Source of the DNA: Arthrospiribacter ruber
GTDB taxonomy: Bacteria > Bacteroidota > Bacteroidia > Cytophagales > Cyclobacteriaceae
DNA length: 64,000 nt
Reading direction: 5' to 3'
NCBI RefSeq assembly: GCF_019343195.1
Contig: NZ_RPHB01000005.1
Span: 423,690-487,689, forward strand
Shown: piece after piece, positions 51,008-61,018 of the stretch
Numbering within the stretch: position 1 is the first letter of the stretch
Layout: the number at the start of each line of letters is the position of its first letter
Position numbers and translations under genes: made by a program
The notes under the pieces: model-generated
Told to the model about the DNA's origin: nothing
Seen by the model: only the letters and a program-made list of their open reading frames with translations
Database searches by the model: none

Positions 51008-52945
51008 ATGTATCAAGCATCTTTATACGTGAAATCCTTCAACCTTTTTCTTTCTAAATTTAATAAGAGCCTTTTTGTCTATGCAAGCTTTTCTTTTACG
51101 ATTGCCCTCACTTTTTTATATACCCAAGAAATAAAAGGTGTTCAGATAGAATTAGATAACATCCAAACAGAAAGAATTATATCAATTGCAGACCTTGAAT
51201 TCCTTGAGGATCAGACTAAGGAATTGAATTTTGAACAAGTTAGCCAGGATGAAGGACTTAAATTGTTTACTACCAACCCTGAATTTACAAAAGGGAATTT
51301 TAATCCAGATTACACTTACTGGATAAAAATATCTATTGTACCCTATATTGACTTAGAGAAAACCTGGCTTTTGGAGTTTTATGATCAAAGTATTGATCGT
51401 ATAGAAGGTTATATCCCTAGGGTTGATGGTTCAATTGAAAAAATTGTGATGGGCAGTTCCGTGCCTTTTTCCCAGCGCACATTTAAGCATAAAAACTACC
51501 ATGTAATTGTTCCCAAAGAAATTAAAGAAGAAAGTACATTCTTCTTTAAAATAACCTCTAGTCAAAAAGCAGATGTTAGGATTGCAATTAGATCTTACGA
51601 TAGGTTTATCTATTATGCGCTAAATGAATATCTTTTTTACGGACTATTTTATGGAATGATTAGCATTATAGCATTTTACAACCTGATAGTATTTTTAGCT
51701 GTACGAGAGCTTAAATACGTTTATTATATTTTCTATGTAATAAGTGTCAGCTTATTTACCATGAGTCTAGATGGAATAGGTTATCAGTTTTTGTGGCCAA
51801 ATACACCGGAATTTAACAAGATTTCAAATGGTGTTTTCAGCTTTTCTCTAATATTCTGGGCAATTCTTTTTACTATACGCTTTCTTAACACTTTAAAAAG
51901 GGCCAAAACTCTGCATTATGCCTTATTGGGTTCCCTTATTCTTAAATCTTTTTATTTTGTTTCAGGCATAGTGTTCAATCTGAAGTATTTTGATATTGGA
52001 TATTACGATGTTCTGCCATTTCTACTGATTTTTATCACGGGTATTTACATTTGGAGCAAGGGGCACCAAGTAGCAAGATTATTTGTTGTAGCATATGGGG
52101 TTTTGTTCTTGGGAGCTCTGATAAAACTTTTTGCCAATCTTGCAATTATCGAACATAATACAGCTGTCTATTATAGTTTACATTTTGCATTCCTTTTGGA
52201 AATGATACTGTTGTCATTTGCTCTAGGAGATAGGATCAGAATTATGAAAGATATAAGAGACAGAGCATTAAAAAGGAGCTTAAACCAATATAAAGAAAAT
52301 ATAGCCCTTAAAGAGAAGGTCAACAAAGAACTCGAGCTGAAAGTAAAAGAAAGGACTTTGGAGCTAGAAAGGAAAAACAGTCTGTTGGAGACTTATAATA
52401 AACAATTGACCGAAATGGATGAACAGATAAAAAAAATGAATTCTAATCTGGACAAGGACAATTGGAAACTTAAAAGTTCAATCAAAGCTTCATTAAAAGC
52501 GCGATTGACCAATAAATCACTAACATTTGAAGAGTTTAAAAATGTTTTTCCAGACGCTTCCTCCTGTTACCGATATTTGGAAAATTTAAAATGGGGTGCG
52601 GGTTTTACTTGTAGAAAATGTAATGGAAACAATTATAGCAAAGGTCCCAAAACATTCACCAGAAGATGCTCAAAATGTGGCTTTATTGATTCTGTAACGG
52701 CAGGAACAGTTTTTCATAGGATAAGATTTCCAATTGATAAAGCATTCTATATTGCTTACACCGTTATTTCAGACTCTGAAACCAAGACTTTAGATCAACT
52801 TTCTGAACTTTTAGATTTAAGAAAGAATACAGTCTGGAGTTTCAAAAAGAAAGTTAAGCAAAACATCGATCCAGACCATTATGAAAAGGAGCTTACATGG
52901 GATGAATTGATCTCTGATATTGGTGAAAAGATATCCAAAACATAA
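51008..52945 (+). CDS. 7TM-DISM receptor fused to an IS1595-transposase-type zinc ribbon (predicted PUL regulator)
   Basis: A 645-residue membrane protein. Residues about 22-40 are an N-terminal membrane anchor; about 50-195 form a periplasmic 7TMR-DISMED2-type domain (YWIKISIVPYIDLEKTWLLE); about 205-415 are seven hydrophobic helices of the 7TM-DISM family; about 425-500 are a coiled coil. The last 120 residues match the N-terminal domain of IS1595-family transposases: FEEFKNVFPDASSCYRYLE, a zinc ribbon with Cys535, Cys538, Cys554 and Cys557 (CRKC and CSKC), AGTVFHRIRFPIDKAF, and a helix-turn-helix-like LSELLDLRKNTVWSFKKKV. The DDE catalytic domain is absent. It lies 330 bp before susC on the same strand, so I infer a membrane-bound one-component regulator of this locus. 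Confidence 0.85.
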   Translation: MYQASLYVKSFNLFLSKFNKSLFVYASFSFTIALTFLYTQEIKGVQIELDNIQTERIISIADLEFLEDQTKELNFEQVSQDEGLKLFTTNPEFTKGNFNPDYTYWIKISIVPYIDLEKTWLLEFYDQSIDRIEGYIPRVDGSIEKIVMGSSVPFSQRTFKHKNYHVIVPKEIKEESTFFFKITSSQKADVRIAIRSYDRFIYYALNEYLFYGLFYGMISIIAFYNLIVFLAVRELKYVYYIFYVISVSLFTMSLDGIGYQFLWPNTPEFNKISNGVFSFSLIFWAILFTIRFLNTLKRAKTLHYALLGSLILKSFYFVSGIVFNLKYFDIGYYDVLPFLLIFITGIYIWSKGHQVARLFVVAYGVLFLGALIKLFANLAIIEHNTAVYYSLHFAFLLEMILLSFALGDRIRIMKDIRDRALKRSLNQYKENIALKEKVNKELELKVKERTLELERKNSLLETYNKQLTEMDEQIKKMNSNLDKDNWKLKSSIKASLKARLTNKSLTFEEFKNVFPDASSCYRYLENLKWGAGFTCRKCNGNNYSKGPKTFTRRCSKCGFIDSVTAGTVFHRIRFPIDKAFYIAYTVISDSETKTLDQLSELLDLRKNTVWSFKKKVKQNIDPDHYEKELTWDELISDIGEKISKT

Positions 52946-53275
52946 TAAAATTTTAACAGGATAACTTTTGTTTTTTTTATAAAAATTACGTTAAAATTGA
53001 TTCAAATTAGATTGAAAAAAATAAACTATTCAATTATTTTTTACCATGTTTTTTAAGCGTTATTTTTTACAAATCGAAACCCATAATAAAACCATCTCAT
53101 CAGGATTTTATTAGTATTTAAACGATAAAATCTTATCCTAAAATCATCTCCAATCAGATGAAATTTTCGAAGAATTCACAAGATTAGAAGAGAAGGGATT
53201 TTTTTAAATTCTAATTTTTGGAGTGAAAGTTAAATCAACCAATTGCTTTCAATTTCAATTAAACAATAAACAATT
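52946..53275 (+). promoter_or_regulatory. Upstream region of the second susC gene
   Basis: 330 bp of very AT-rich DNA with no reading frame of interest. It should contain the promoter of the SusCD/glucanase operon and, if the receptor regulates it, the operator. I found no perfect TAnnTTTG box; AATTTTTG near 53211 is a near match. Confidence 0.4.
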
Positions 53276-56200
53276 ATGCCCAAAAAATTACTTAAGAAAA
53301 GTACTTGGCCAGTGGTACTCAAAAAGAGTGTTTTCTTAGTAAAAATCCTTTTTGTTAATCTGGTAATAATTCAGCAAGTATATGCACAGCAATCAACCGT
53401 AAAGGGGAATGTTGTTGATCAAAGTGGTGAACCATTCCCAGGTGTTACTGTTCAGGTCAAAGGTACCTCACGTGGTTCTGTAACTGATATTGATGGAAAT
53501 TACAGTATTCAAGCAAGTCAGGAAGAAATCTTGGTGTTTTCATTTGTTGGCTTTATTAAAGTAGAAAGAGCAGTAGGCAACAGCAGTATTATAGACATCA
53601 TACTCGAAGAGGATACCCAATCCTTGGACGAAGTTTTAGTGGTAGGCTATGGTACACAGAGAGAGAGGGATCTTACCTCAGCTATAACAACTGTCAGGAC
53701 TGAAGATATTATTAAAACCCCAAATGCCCAGGCTATGCAAGCTTTGCAAGGACGGGTAGCAGGAGTTCAGATAGTAAGTAATGGAGCTCCGGGAGCCGGA
53801 CCTACTGTAAGGGTGAGGGGAATTGGATCATTTGAAGGTGGAGCTGCCCCTTTATATGTAGTTGATGGAATGTTTTTCGATAATATTGATTTTTTAAGTC
53901 CCAATGATATAGAAACCATTTCTGTTTTGAAAGATGCTTCTGCGGCAGCGATTTATGGAGTAAGGGCCGCAAATGGAGTGGTTTTGATTGAGACTAAAAC
54001 AGGTTCTTACAATCAAAAAGGCGAAATTGTGTATGATGGATATTATGGTTTTCAAAATCCACAAAATGTCCTCCAGATGGCCAATGCACAGCAATTTGTT
54101 AATTATGTAAATGAAACCGGTGCCCCAGCTGATATACAATTTGTCCAAAATGCCATACAGCGCTATGGAAGAAGCAGGATAGACCCAAATCTTCCTGATG
54201 TAAATACCGACTGGTTTGCAGAAATCATGAGTCCGGCTGCCATTCAAAATCACTCTCTTTCATTTAACGGAGGCAATGAAACCACAAGGTATTCGATTGG
54301 AGGAAGTTATTTCGATCAACAAGGTTTGCTAAATGAAACTAGAAATTCTTATAAAAGATTGAATTTCAGGGTGAAGTTGGACTCTGATGTCAAAGAATGG
54401 TTAAATGTTGGAGGAAACCTAAATATCAGTACGGCCCAACAGTTTAATGCTGATAATGGCGCTTGGTTTACCGCATATTTTGCTGTTCCTATTCATCCTG
54501 TTTTTGATGAACAAAATGAAGCAGCTAATCCAATCCGATATTCAAACGCACAGCAGTTGGGTTACAGAAGTCCACAAAACCCATTTAATACCTTGGCATT
54601 TCGGGATGATAGAAATGAGGTTGCAAAAATATTAGGCAACTTTTTTGCGGAATCAAATATACTTGATAACAAACTGACTTTCAGGACACAGTACAATTAC
54701 AGTATTACAAGTTTCAGAAATAGGCTGGTAAATTTCCCTTATAACAACGGTGTTACAGAAAACATATCTGCCCTACGAAGAGAAACCCAATTTGGCTTTG
54801 ATCAGATTTGGGACAATTTCCTTACCTATCAAAACAACTTTGGAAAGCATTATCTTACCGCAGTGCTGGGTCAGTCCTTTAGAAGTGAATCATTTGAGCG
54901 TTTGATAGCTAGGGGAGAGAACCTCAATCCGGCACCAAACCGTGACAATGAGCAGTTTTGGTATTTGTCCAACGCAACTGATTTTGACCTTAATAATATC
55001 TCAGATGTAGGAGACAATATTTACAAACTATTCTTTCTATCTTATTTTTCCAGAATTGCCTACAACTATGACGATAAGTATTTGCTATATGGTACATTTA
55101 GAAGAGATGGTAACAATAAATTTCAAGAGAAGTGGGGTAACTTTGCCACTTTTGGGGCCGGATGGGTTATTTCGGAAGAATCCTTTTTCAATGTTTCAGT
55201 CGTAGATTTCCTAAAATTAAGGGGATCTTGGGGGCAGCTTGGCAATGATGGTATAAGACAAGCTGTAGGTGCACCTACCCTTACGGAAACTTCGGCTGCG
55301 ATTGACAATTCACTGAGAATTGGTAGAAGACTCAATCCAACTTTTGATTTAATTGACAGATGGGAAACTACCGTTGAAACAAACGTTGGTATAAATGCCA
55401 GGATGTTTAGAAACCGACTAAGTCTAGATGCAGATTATTTTGTCAGAGACACAAGAAATTTATCTGTGGTAATTATCCCACCTGTAATCAGAGCAAGTGA
55501 AAGAAGAAGTGTGGGCTCCATAAGAAATGAGGGAGTAGAAGTTACGCTCAATTGGAGTGATAACCTGACACAAGACTTTTCCTATTACTTAGGTGGAAAT
55601 ATTGCTACTCTTAACAACAGTGTACTTGGTTTAGGTGGACCCGAAGCATTGGATGCAGGATCTGCTGAATTTCGACAAAGATCTATTGTTGGAATGCCTT
55701 TCCAGGCATTTTATGGTTACGAGGTCGTAGGTGTTTTCCAAAACCAAGCTGACATAGACAATTCAGGCTACTCATCTGAGTTTATCCAAAACAATAATCT
55801 ACAACCGGGAGATTTGATATTCAAAGATCAGAATGGTGATGGTGTGATCAATGACGAAGATAGAGTAGTTTTGGGCTCATATCTTCCGAAACTTACTTTT
55901 GGGGCCAATTTTGGTTTCACCTATAAAAACTGGGATTTTTCGGCCTTGTTTCAGGGGCAATCAGGATTTAGCATCCTGAATCGTAAGAGAGGTGAAATAA
56001 TTTTCACCAATGACACTAACATTGATGCGGAACTGGCAAACAACCTTTGGAGAGGTGAAGGAACTTCCAATAGGTATCCTTCAGCTTCCGGTCTTAGAAG
56101 AGGTTGGAACCAAAACATGAGTGACTTTTTTGTAGAAGATGGTTCTTACTGGAGAATCCAGAATGTAAGATTAACCTATTCTATAATAGATAAATCTCTT

Positions 56201-56362
56201 ATGGGGGTCAAAATGCCCCAAACAGCAATCACTTTTACTGCAGAAAGGCCACTGACTGTTTTTGATTATAACGGTTTTAATCCTGAGGTTGCTAATGGGA
56301 TTGACCGTCAAGTATATCCTATTCCGGCCATCTATACTTTAGGTTTGAATGTTAAATTATAA
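53276..56362 (+). CDS. SusC/RagA TonB-linked outer-membrane protein, without STN domain
   Basis: A 1028-residue transporter. A long signal segment (to VIIQQVYAQQ, about residue 39) precedes a CarboxypepD_reg domain (about 42-118, VKGNVVDQSGEPFPGVTVQV), the TonB-contact/plug region (DEVLVVGYGTQRERDLTSAI, LKDASAAAIYGVRAANGVV), and a beta barrel ending YPIPAIYTLGLNVKL. The absence of an STN domain means that it is not linked to FecR, in contrast to the gene at 42027, so another regulator is needed; the receptor fusion upstream fits. SusD follows 4 nt later. Confidence 0.95.
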   Translation: MPKKLLKKSTWPVVLKKSVFLVKILFVNLVIIQQVYAQQSTVKGNVVDQSGEPFPGVTVQVKGTSRGSVTDIDGNYSIQASQEEILVFSFVGFIKVERAVGNSSIIDIILEEDTQSLDEVLVVGYGTQRERDLTSAITTVRTEDIIKTPNAQAMQALQGRVAGVQIVSNGAPGAGPTVRVRGIGSFEGGAAPLYVVDGMFFDNIDFLSPNDIETISVLKDASAAAIYGVRAANGVVLIETKTGSYNQKGEIVYDGYYGFQNPQNVLQMANAQQFVNYVNETGAPADIQFVQNAIQRYGRSRIDPNLPDVNTDWFAEIMSPAAIQNHSLSFNGGNETTRYSIGGSYFDQQGLLNETRNSYKRLNFRVKLDSDVKEWLNVGGNLNISTAQQFNADNGAWFTAYFAVPIHPVFDEQNEAANPIRYSNAQQLGYRSPQNPFNTLAFRDDRNEVAKILGNFFAESNILDNKLTFRTQYNYSITSFRNRLVNFPYNNGVTENISALRRETQFGFDQIWDNFLTYQNNFGKHYLTAVLGQSFRSESFERLIARGENLNPAPNRDNEQFWYLSNATDFDLNNISDVGDNIYKLFFLSYFSRIAYNYDDKYLLYGTFRRDGNNKFQEKWGNFATFGAGWVISEESFFNVSVVDFLKLRGSWGQLGNDGIRQAVGAPTLTETSAAIDNSLRIGRRLNPTFDLIDRWETTVETNVGINARMFRNRLSLDADYFVRDTRNLSVVIIPPVIRASERRSVGSIRNEGVEVTLNWSDNLTQDFSYYLGGNIATLNNSVLGLGGPEALDAGSAEFRQRSIVGMPFQAFYGYEVVGVFQNQADIDNSGYSSEFIQNNNLQPGDLIFKDQNGDGVINDEDRVVLGSYLPKLTFGANFGFTYKNWDFSALFQGQSGFSILNRKRGEIIFTNDTNIDAELANNLWRGEGTSNRYPSASGLRRGWNQNMSDFFVEDGSYWRIQNVRLTYSIIDKSLMGVKMPQTAITFTAERPLTVFDYNGFNPEVANGIDRQVYPIPAIYTLGLNVKL

Positions 56363-56366
56363 GACA

Positions 56367-57911
56367 ATGAATACCAATAAACGATATAAAATCCTTTCTC
56401 TCCTAATTATGTTGAACATGATCTTTTCATGTACAAGTATTTTGGATGAACCCTTGGAGAATGAATTTCTTGTAGAAGGCACAGACTACTCACAGTCTTC
56501 AAACATGATTTTGATGTTATATGGAGCATACGCACAATTTTATAGCATGCAATGGGAAACTCACCCTATTATCGGTGTTAGAGGTGATGACGTCAATTCT
56601 GCCGGAGATCAGTTTCCCCTTCAGGAAACTGATGTATTTAGGTATGACAGAAATTTCTGGATGTATAATTCAGTTTGGTTAAACCTATATTCGGACCTAT
56701 TGTATTGGCATGGTGCCATTGAAGAAATCGAAAAATATGAAGAAGCCGGTGCCAACTCTGCCAATGCGCAACAATATATAGCTGAGATTAAGGTTTTACA
56801 GGGTTTTGAATTACTTCAACTTGCAAGGCTCTGGGGAGAAATACTTATTCCCACTCAATCACAGCCCAGTCATCTTTTTGACGTTCCGGTATCCACATTT
56901 GAGGAGGTGATGGAATACATTTCCAGTTCAATGGATGAAGCAATACCTTTTTTGCCTACAGTGAGGCCAAACCAAAGATCTGATGTAAGGGGAGGTGTCA
57001 CCCAGGCAACTGCTCTTGCGGTTAGGGCTATGGCTAACCTGGAACTTGGAAACTACCAAGAGGTAATTGAAGTCACGGATATTATTATTTCCAGTAACCT
57101 ATTTTCACTCAGCAATGATTTTTACCAACTCTTTAAGATTCCTGGCAAATTGGATGATGAATACTTATTGGAAGCCCAATATTCTGATTTCGGACAAGCC
57201 AGCGGTACAAACATCAGCTTTAATTTCAGTCCTTATGGTCCTGCAAGCTGGACTCCTGCTGTATCTGGAGCAGGGCAAGGGTGGGGGTTTTGGGAGCCCA
57301 CCCAAAAATTCATCAAATTCATGTTAAGAAGAAATGAGCAGGTAAGGCTGGAGACTTCAGTGCTGTTTACTCCTGATGGCATTGCAACTTTAAGGGAAGA
57401 TCCAGAGTTTTCTGAGCTGCCAAATTGGATCTCTAATACAACCCGAGACGGAGACACTTTCAACAACCATCCCAGATACCTTTTCCTAAGTGGTAAATAT
57501 TATCTTCCATCCGTTCAATTGACACCGGGAAGGTTTGGGTATGGTACGAATAACAATTTTCAGGTCATCCGATATGCTGAGATTTTACTTATGCATGCTG
57601 AAGCTTTGGTCAATGGGGCCTCAAGCTCGGTCATGTCTGCCACTGAAGCTGTGAATACCGTTCGACAAAGAGCCGGGCTTAGCTCTTTGTCTACTGTCGA
57701 TTTAGATGCGGTTCTTGATGAAAAATATGCTGAATTTGCTACTGAATGGGGAATTAGATTTGCTGACCTGGTCAGACATGGAAGGTTTCAGGAACTGAAT
57801 TTTGAAGGAAGGACATTTGATCCTGAAAGACATAGGTATTTACTCTATCCACTTGAGCAGCAGGATATAATTCCTCAAATAAGAGAAGCCGCAAATCGAA
57901 GAGGTCAATAA
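56367..57911 (+). CDS. RagB/SusD family surface lipoprotein
   Basis: A 514-residue SusD. The frame opens at 56349 inside susC, but the ATG at 56367, just after the susC stop, gives the proper lipoprotein signal (LLIMLNMIFSC) and is preferred. The fold is TPR-like, with IAEIKVLQGFELLQLARLWG, TEAVNTVRQRAGL and a C-terminal WGIRFADLVRHGRFQEL followed by the usual RYLLYPLEQQDIIPQ. It binds oligosaccharide at the cell surface and closes the SusC barrel. It is co-transcribed with susC and the LamG lipoprotein gene 13 nt later. Confidence 0.95.
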   Translation: MNTNKRYKILSLLIMLNMIFSCTSILDEPLENEFLVEGTDYSQSSNMILMLYGAYAQFYSMQWETHPIIGVRGDDVNSAGDQFPLQETDVFRYDRNFWMYNSVWLNLYSDLLYWHGAIEEIEKYEEAGANSANAQQYIAEIKVLQGFELLQLARLWGEILIPTQSQPSHLFDVPVSTFEEVMEYISSSMDEAIPFLPTVRPNQRSDVRGGVTQATALAVRAMANLELGNYQEVIEVTDIIISSNLFSLSNDFYQLFKIPGKLDDEYLLEAQYSDFGQASGTNISFNFSPYGPASWTPAVSGAGQGWGFWEPTQKFIKFMLRRNEQVRLETSVLFTPDGIATLREDPEFSELPNWISNTTRDGDTFNNHPRYLFLSGKYYLPSVQLTPGRFGYGTNNNFQVIRYAEILLMHAEALVNGASSSVMSATEAVNTVRQRAGLSSLSTVDLDAVLDEKYAEFATEWGIRFADLVRHGRFQELNFEGRTFDPERHRYLLYPLEQQDIIPQIREAANRRGQ

Positions 57912-57924
57912 ACTAATTTCAATT

Positions 57925-59010
57925 ATGAAAAAAATTAACTTAATATTAACTATACTGTTTCTGGCGCTTTCGTCCTGCGAACAATCCTATATTGATGATA
58001 TACAAGAAGTAGACCCAGGAGAAGATATGGAGGCTCCCTCCATTAACGTGAATTTCCCTTTGGAAGGTACCCAGATTCGGGTGGTAGAAGATGTTACAAA
58101 CATAACAATTGATGCAGAAGTAACCGACGACATTGAAATAGAATGGGTCATTTTTATTCTGAATGGCGAGGAAATAACAAGGTTTGATGATTTCAGGGAC
58201 TTCAGAAGGGCATTGCTTCAGTATGAATTTGAAGGTCTTGAGAATGGAGACCACCTGCTTGAAATAGTAGCCAGGGATATCGTAGGAAATGAAACTTCCG
58301 AATCTGTATCATTTACAAAACTAGAGCCATACAGACCAGTATATGATAATGAGATATTTTATCTGCCTTTTGATGGGGATTTCACAGAATTAGTCAGGAT
58401 TAGCAATCCAACTGTCAGCGGTACTGGTTTAGGATTTGCTGAAGGGAAAGTTGGTCGAGCTTACAGGGGTTCATCAGATGGTTATTTAACATATCCTGCT
58501 GATAATCTGACCAATCAGGAGTTCTCGGCGGTGTTTTGGTATAAGCTTAATGGAAGCCCCGATAGAGCTGGACTACTGGTAATGAGTGCACCTGACGAGA
58601 CCAATTCAACCAATCAAAATTTCAGAGATAAAGGATTCAGGTTATTTCGAGAGGCAGCCGGTCCAAATCAGAGATTTAAATTGAATGTAGGAAACGGAAG
58701 CGGAGAGAACTGGTTTGATGGCGGGCCTGCAGCCGATGTGGATCCTGGACAAGATGATTGGACTCACATTGCCATTACTATAAATCAGCAAAGTTGCACT
58801 GTATACCTTAACGGTGAGGTTGTAAGTCAGGGGACTTATCCGGGAATTGATTGGGAGAACTGTGACATTATCTCTATCGGATCAGGTGCTCCAAGGTTTG
58901 TAGGATGGGGACATTTGTCAACACAAAGCCTTATTGATGAATTGAGGATTTTTGATGCCGTATTAAGCCAGGAACAGATTCAGACGATAATGGAAAATGA
59001 CATGAACTAA
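57925..59010 (+). CDS. Lipoprotein with Ig-like and LamG (concanavalin-like) domains
   Basis: A 361-residue surface lipoprotein (lipobox LALSSC near residue 18). Residues about 40-133 look like a bacterial Ig-like domain (PSINVNFPLEGTQIRVVED, LENGDHLLEIVARDIVGNE). Residues about 143-355 are a LamG/jellyroll domain (YLPFDGDF, FSAVFWYKLNG, WTHIAITINQQSCTVYLNGE, IDELRIFDAVLSQEQIQ). It occupies the SusE/SusF position of a polysaccharide utilisation locus and so is probably a surface glycan-binding protein. Enzymatic activity is unlikely. Confidence 0.87.
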   Translation: MKKINLILTILFLALSSCEQSYIDDIQEVDPGEDMEAPSINVNFPLEGTQIRVVEDVTNITIDAEVTDDIEIEWVIFILNGEEITRFDDFRDFRRALLQYEFEGLENGDHLLEIVARDIVGNETSESVSFTKLEPYRPVYDNEIFYLPFDGDFTELVRISNPTVSGTGLGFAEGKVGRAYRGSSDGYLTYPADNLTNQEFSAVFWYKLNGSPDRAGLLVMSAPDETNSTNQNFRDKGFRLFREAAGPNQRFKLNVGNGSGENWFDGGPAADVDPGQDDWTHIAITINQQSCTVYLNGEVVSQGTYPGIDWENCDIISIGSGAPRFVGWGHLSTQSLIDELRIFDAVLSQEQIQTIMENDMN

Positions 59011-59053
59011 AAAAATAAACACTTCAACTTTTTGATCCCTGTAATCAAGCTAC

Positions 59054-61015
59054 ATGAAAAATCACCTTTTTATTTTGCTCTTTCTAATACTCTCCTTCCC
59101 ATCCTGCCAGGAATCGGAAGGAGAGTTTCAATCATTTGCTTTATCCAGAGCTATAATAGGAGATCATGAGCTACCAATGAACGGAAGTGTGATTGAAAAT
59201 ATACCACTAGACCGATCTATTCAGCTGGAATTTTCCAGTCCTGTATCTATCGAGACTATTGAAGAAAATATCTTGCTTAAAGTGGAAGAAGAAATAATCT
59301 CCTATAATTTTAATTTGTTTTCCAACAACACTTTATTAACTATCCTGCCATCAGGAGCACTGGAAGCAGGGAAAAACTATCAGATAAAGATTTTGGATGG
59401 CTTACAAAGTAATTCAGGAAGTAACATACAACCAGTTGATTTATTCTTTAAAACTGTTATAAGTCCTCTTACCTTGGTAGCAATAGAGTTTTTGGATGCA
59501 GATATATTGAGTACGGGGAGGATTACGGAAATAGCGTTGAGCCCTGAAATTAAATTGCGCTTTTCAGAACCAGTTTCGCTAGATGAATTAGAAAAATCAT
59601 TGGAAATTGAAGGCATGTCCTCATCCAACTGGCAGGTCACCGAGGAACCAGAAAATGTTTACAAAGTTGTCTTTTCAGATCACCTTCAACATTACAGGAG
59701 GTATACCTTTATCATCAATGAATTTGTCAATAACTCCGGTAATGGAAGTACATTTTCTAAGACCGAATTTACATTTTACACTGGAGCTTCACCTCAACCA
59801 GTAATGCCGCAACTAGAGGATGATCAGCTTTTAGAACTCATACAGAGACAGACTTTCAAATATTTTTGGGATTTTGGTCATGAGAATTCAGGTATGGCAC
59901 GGGAAAGAAGTACTTCTGGCAACTTGGTTACTACCGGAGGGTCTGGATTTGGAGTAATGGCCATGATTGTAGGGGTGGAAAGAGGTTTTATTTCAAGAGA
60001 GGAGGCTTTGGACAGATGGGAGAACATTATTGATTTTCTTGAAAATGCTGATAGATTTCATGGTGCTTGGCCACATTGGCTTAATGGCAATACTGGTCAG
60101 ACCATCCCTTTCAGTGCTCAAGATGATGGAGGCGACTTGGTAGAAACTGCATTATTGCTTCAGGGCCTGCTCACACTTAAAACATATCTCAACGAAGGTG
60201 AAAACCGAGAAAAATCACTCATTGAAAAAATCCAGTCTATGTACGAAGAAGTAGAATGGTCTTTTTATACCAGAGAAGAAAATGTTCTTTACTGGCATTG
60301 GTCTCCGAATTTCAGTTGGGCCATGGATTTAAAAATTCAAGGGTACAATGAATGCTTAATTGCCTATATACTTGCTGCCGCCTCCCCTACTTTCCCCATT
60401 GACAAATCTGTTTATGATTCCGGCTGGGCAAGGAATGGCGCCATGCGGAATGGATCTAATTATTTTGGAATTACTCTTCCCTTGGGCAAAGAAATGGGAG
60501 GGCCTTTGTTTTTTGCCCATTATTCCTATTTAGGAATTGACCCCAGAAACCTTAGTGATCAATATGCAGATTACTGGGTTCAAAACGTAAACCACAGCAA
60601 GATCAACAGAACCTATGTGAATGAAAATCCAAGAGGATTTGTGGGATATAGTGATAACAATTGGGGCCTTACTGCAAGTGACAATGAAAGTGGTTATTCT
60701 GCACACTCCCCACTAAATGACAGAGGAGTCATAACTCCCACTGCAGCAATTTCTTCCATTCCATATACACCAGAGGCTTCTATGGCAGCTCTAAATTTCT
60801 TCTATTATCAACTTGGAGACCGACTTTGGGGTGAATATGGCTTCTATGATGCCTTCAATCTCACAGAAGATTGGTATGCAGACACTTATCTTGCCATTGA
60901 TCAGGGCCCTATAATAATCATGATTGAAAACTATCGATCAGGACTTCTTTGGGACCTAATGAAAAATAATAAAACATTTACAAAAGGTTTAAATAACCTA
61001 AACTTTAATTATTAA
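59054..61015 (+). CDS. Glucoamylase-like (GH144-type) glucanase with two N-terminal Ig-like domains
   Basis: A 653-residue lipoprotein (FPSC, Cys18). Residues about 25-130 and 135-245 are two Big_5-like domains (LDRSIQLEFSSPVSIETIEE; LSPEIKLRFSEPVSLDELEK). Residues about 255-645 are the glycoamylase-type alpha/alpha barrel (LIQRQTFKYFWDFGHENSGM, GSGFGVMAMIVGVERGFIS, HGAWPHWLNGNTG, DDGGDLVETALL, YWHWSPNFSW, QGYNECLIAYI, FFAHYSYLGIDPR). GH144 members cleave beta-1,2-glucan (founding enzyme from Chitinophaga pinensis); the specificity here is inferred. The acidic residues around DDGGDLVET and YNE are the likely catalytic neighbourhood. The next gene is a paralogue. Confidence 0.85.
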   Translation: MKNHLFILLFLILSFPSCQESEGEFQSFALSRAIIGDHELPMNGSVIENIPLDRSIQLEFSSPVSIETIEENILLKVEEEIISYNFNLFSNNTLLTILPSGALEAGKNYQIKILDGLQSNSGSNIQPVDLFFKTVISPLTLVAIEFLDADILSTGRITEIALSPEIKLRFSEPVSLDELEKSLEIEGMSSSNWQVTEEPENVYKVVFSDHLQHYRRYTFIINEFVNNSGNGSTFSKTEFTFYTGASPQPVMPQLEDDQLLELIQRQTFKYFWDFGHENSGMARERSTSGNLVTTGGSGFGVMAMIVGVERGFISREEALDRWENIIDFLENADRFHGAWPHWLNGNTGQTIPFSAQDDGGDLVETALLLQGLLTLKTYLNEGENREKSLIEKIQSMYEEVEWSFYTREENVLYWHWSPNFSWAMDLKIQGYNECLIAYILAAASPTFPIDKSVYDSGWARNGAMRNGSNYFGITLPLGKEMGGPLFFAHYSYLGIDPRNLSDQYADYWVQNVNHSKINRTYVNENPRGFVGYSDNNWGLTASDNESGYSAHSPLNDRGVITPTAAISSIPYTPEASMAALNFFYYQLGDRLWGEYGFYDAFNLTEDWYADTYLAIDQGPIIIMIENYRSGLLWDLMKNNKTFTKGLNNLNFNY

Positions 61016-61018
61016 AAT

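Noticed and set aside
51008..52945. An active IS1595 insertion sequence
   Set aside because: There are no terminal repeats and no DDE domain; only the N-terminal zinc ribbon and HTH are present, fused to a receptor in one uninterrupted frame.
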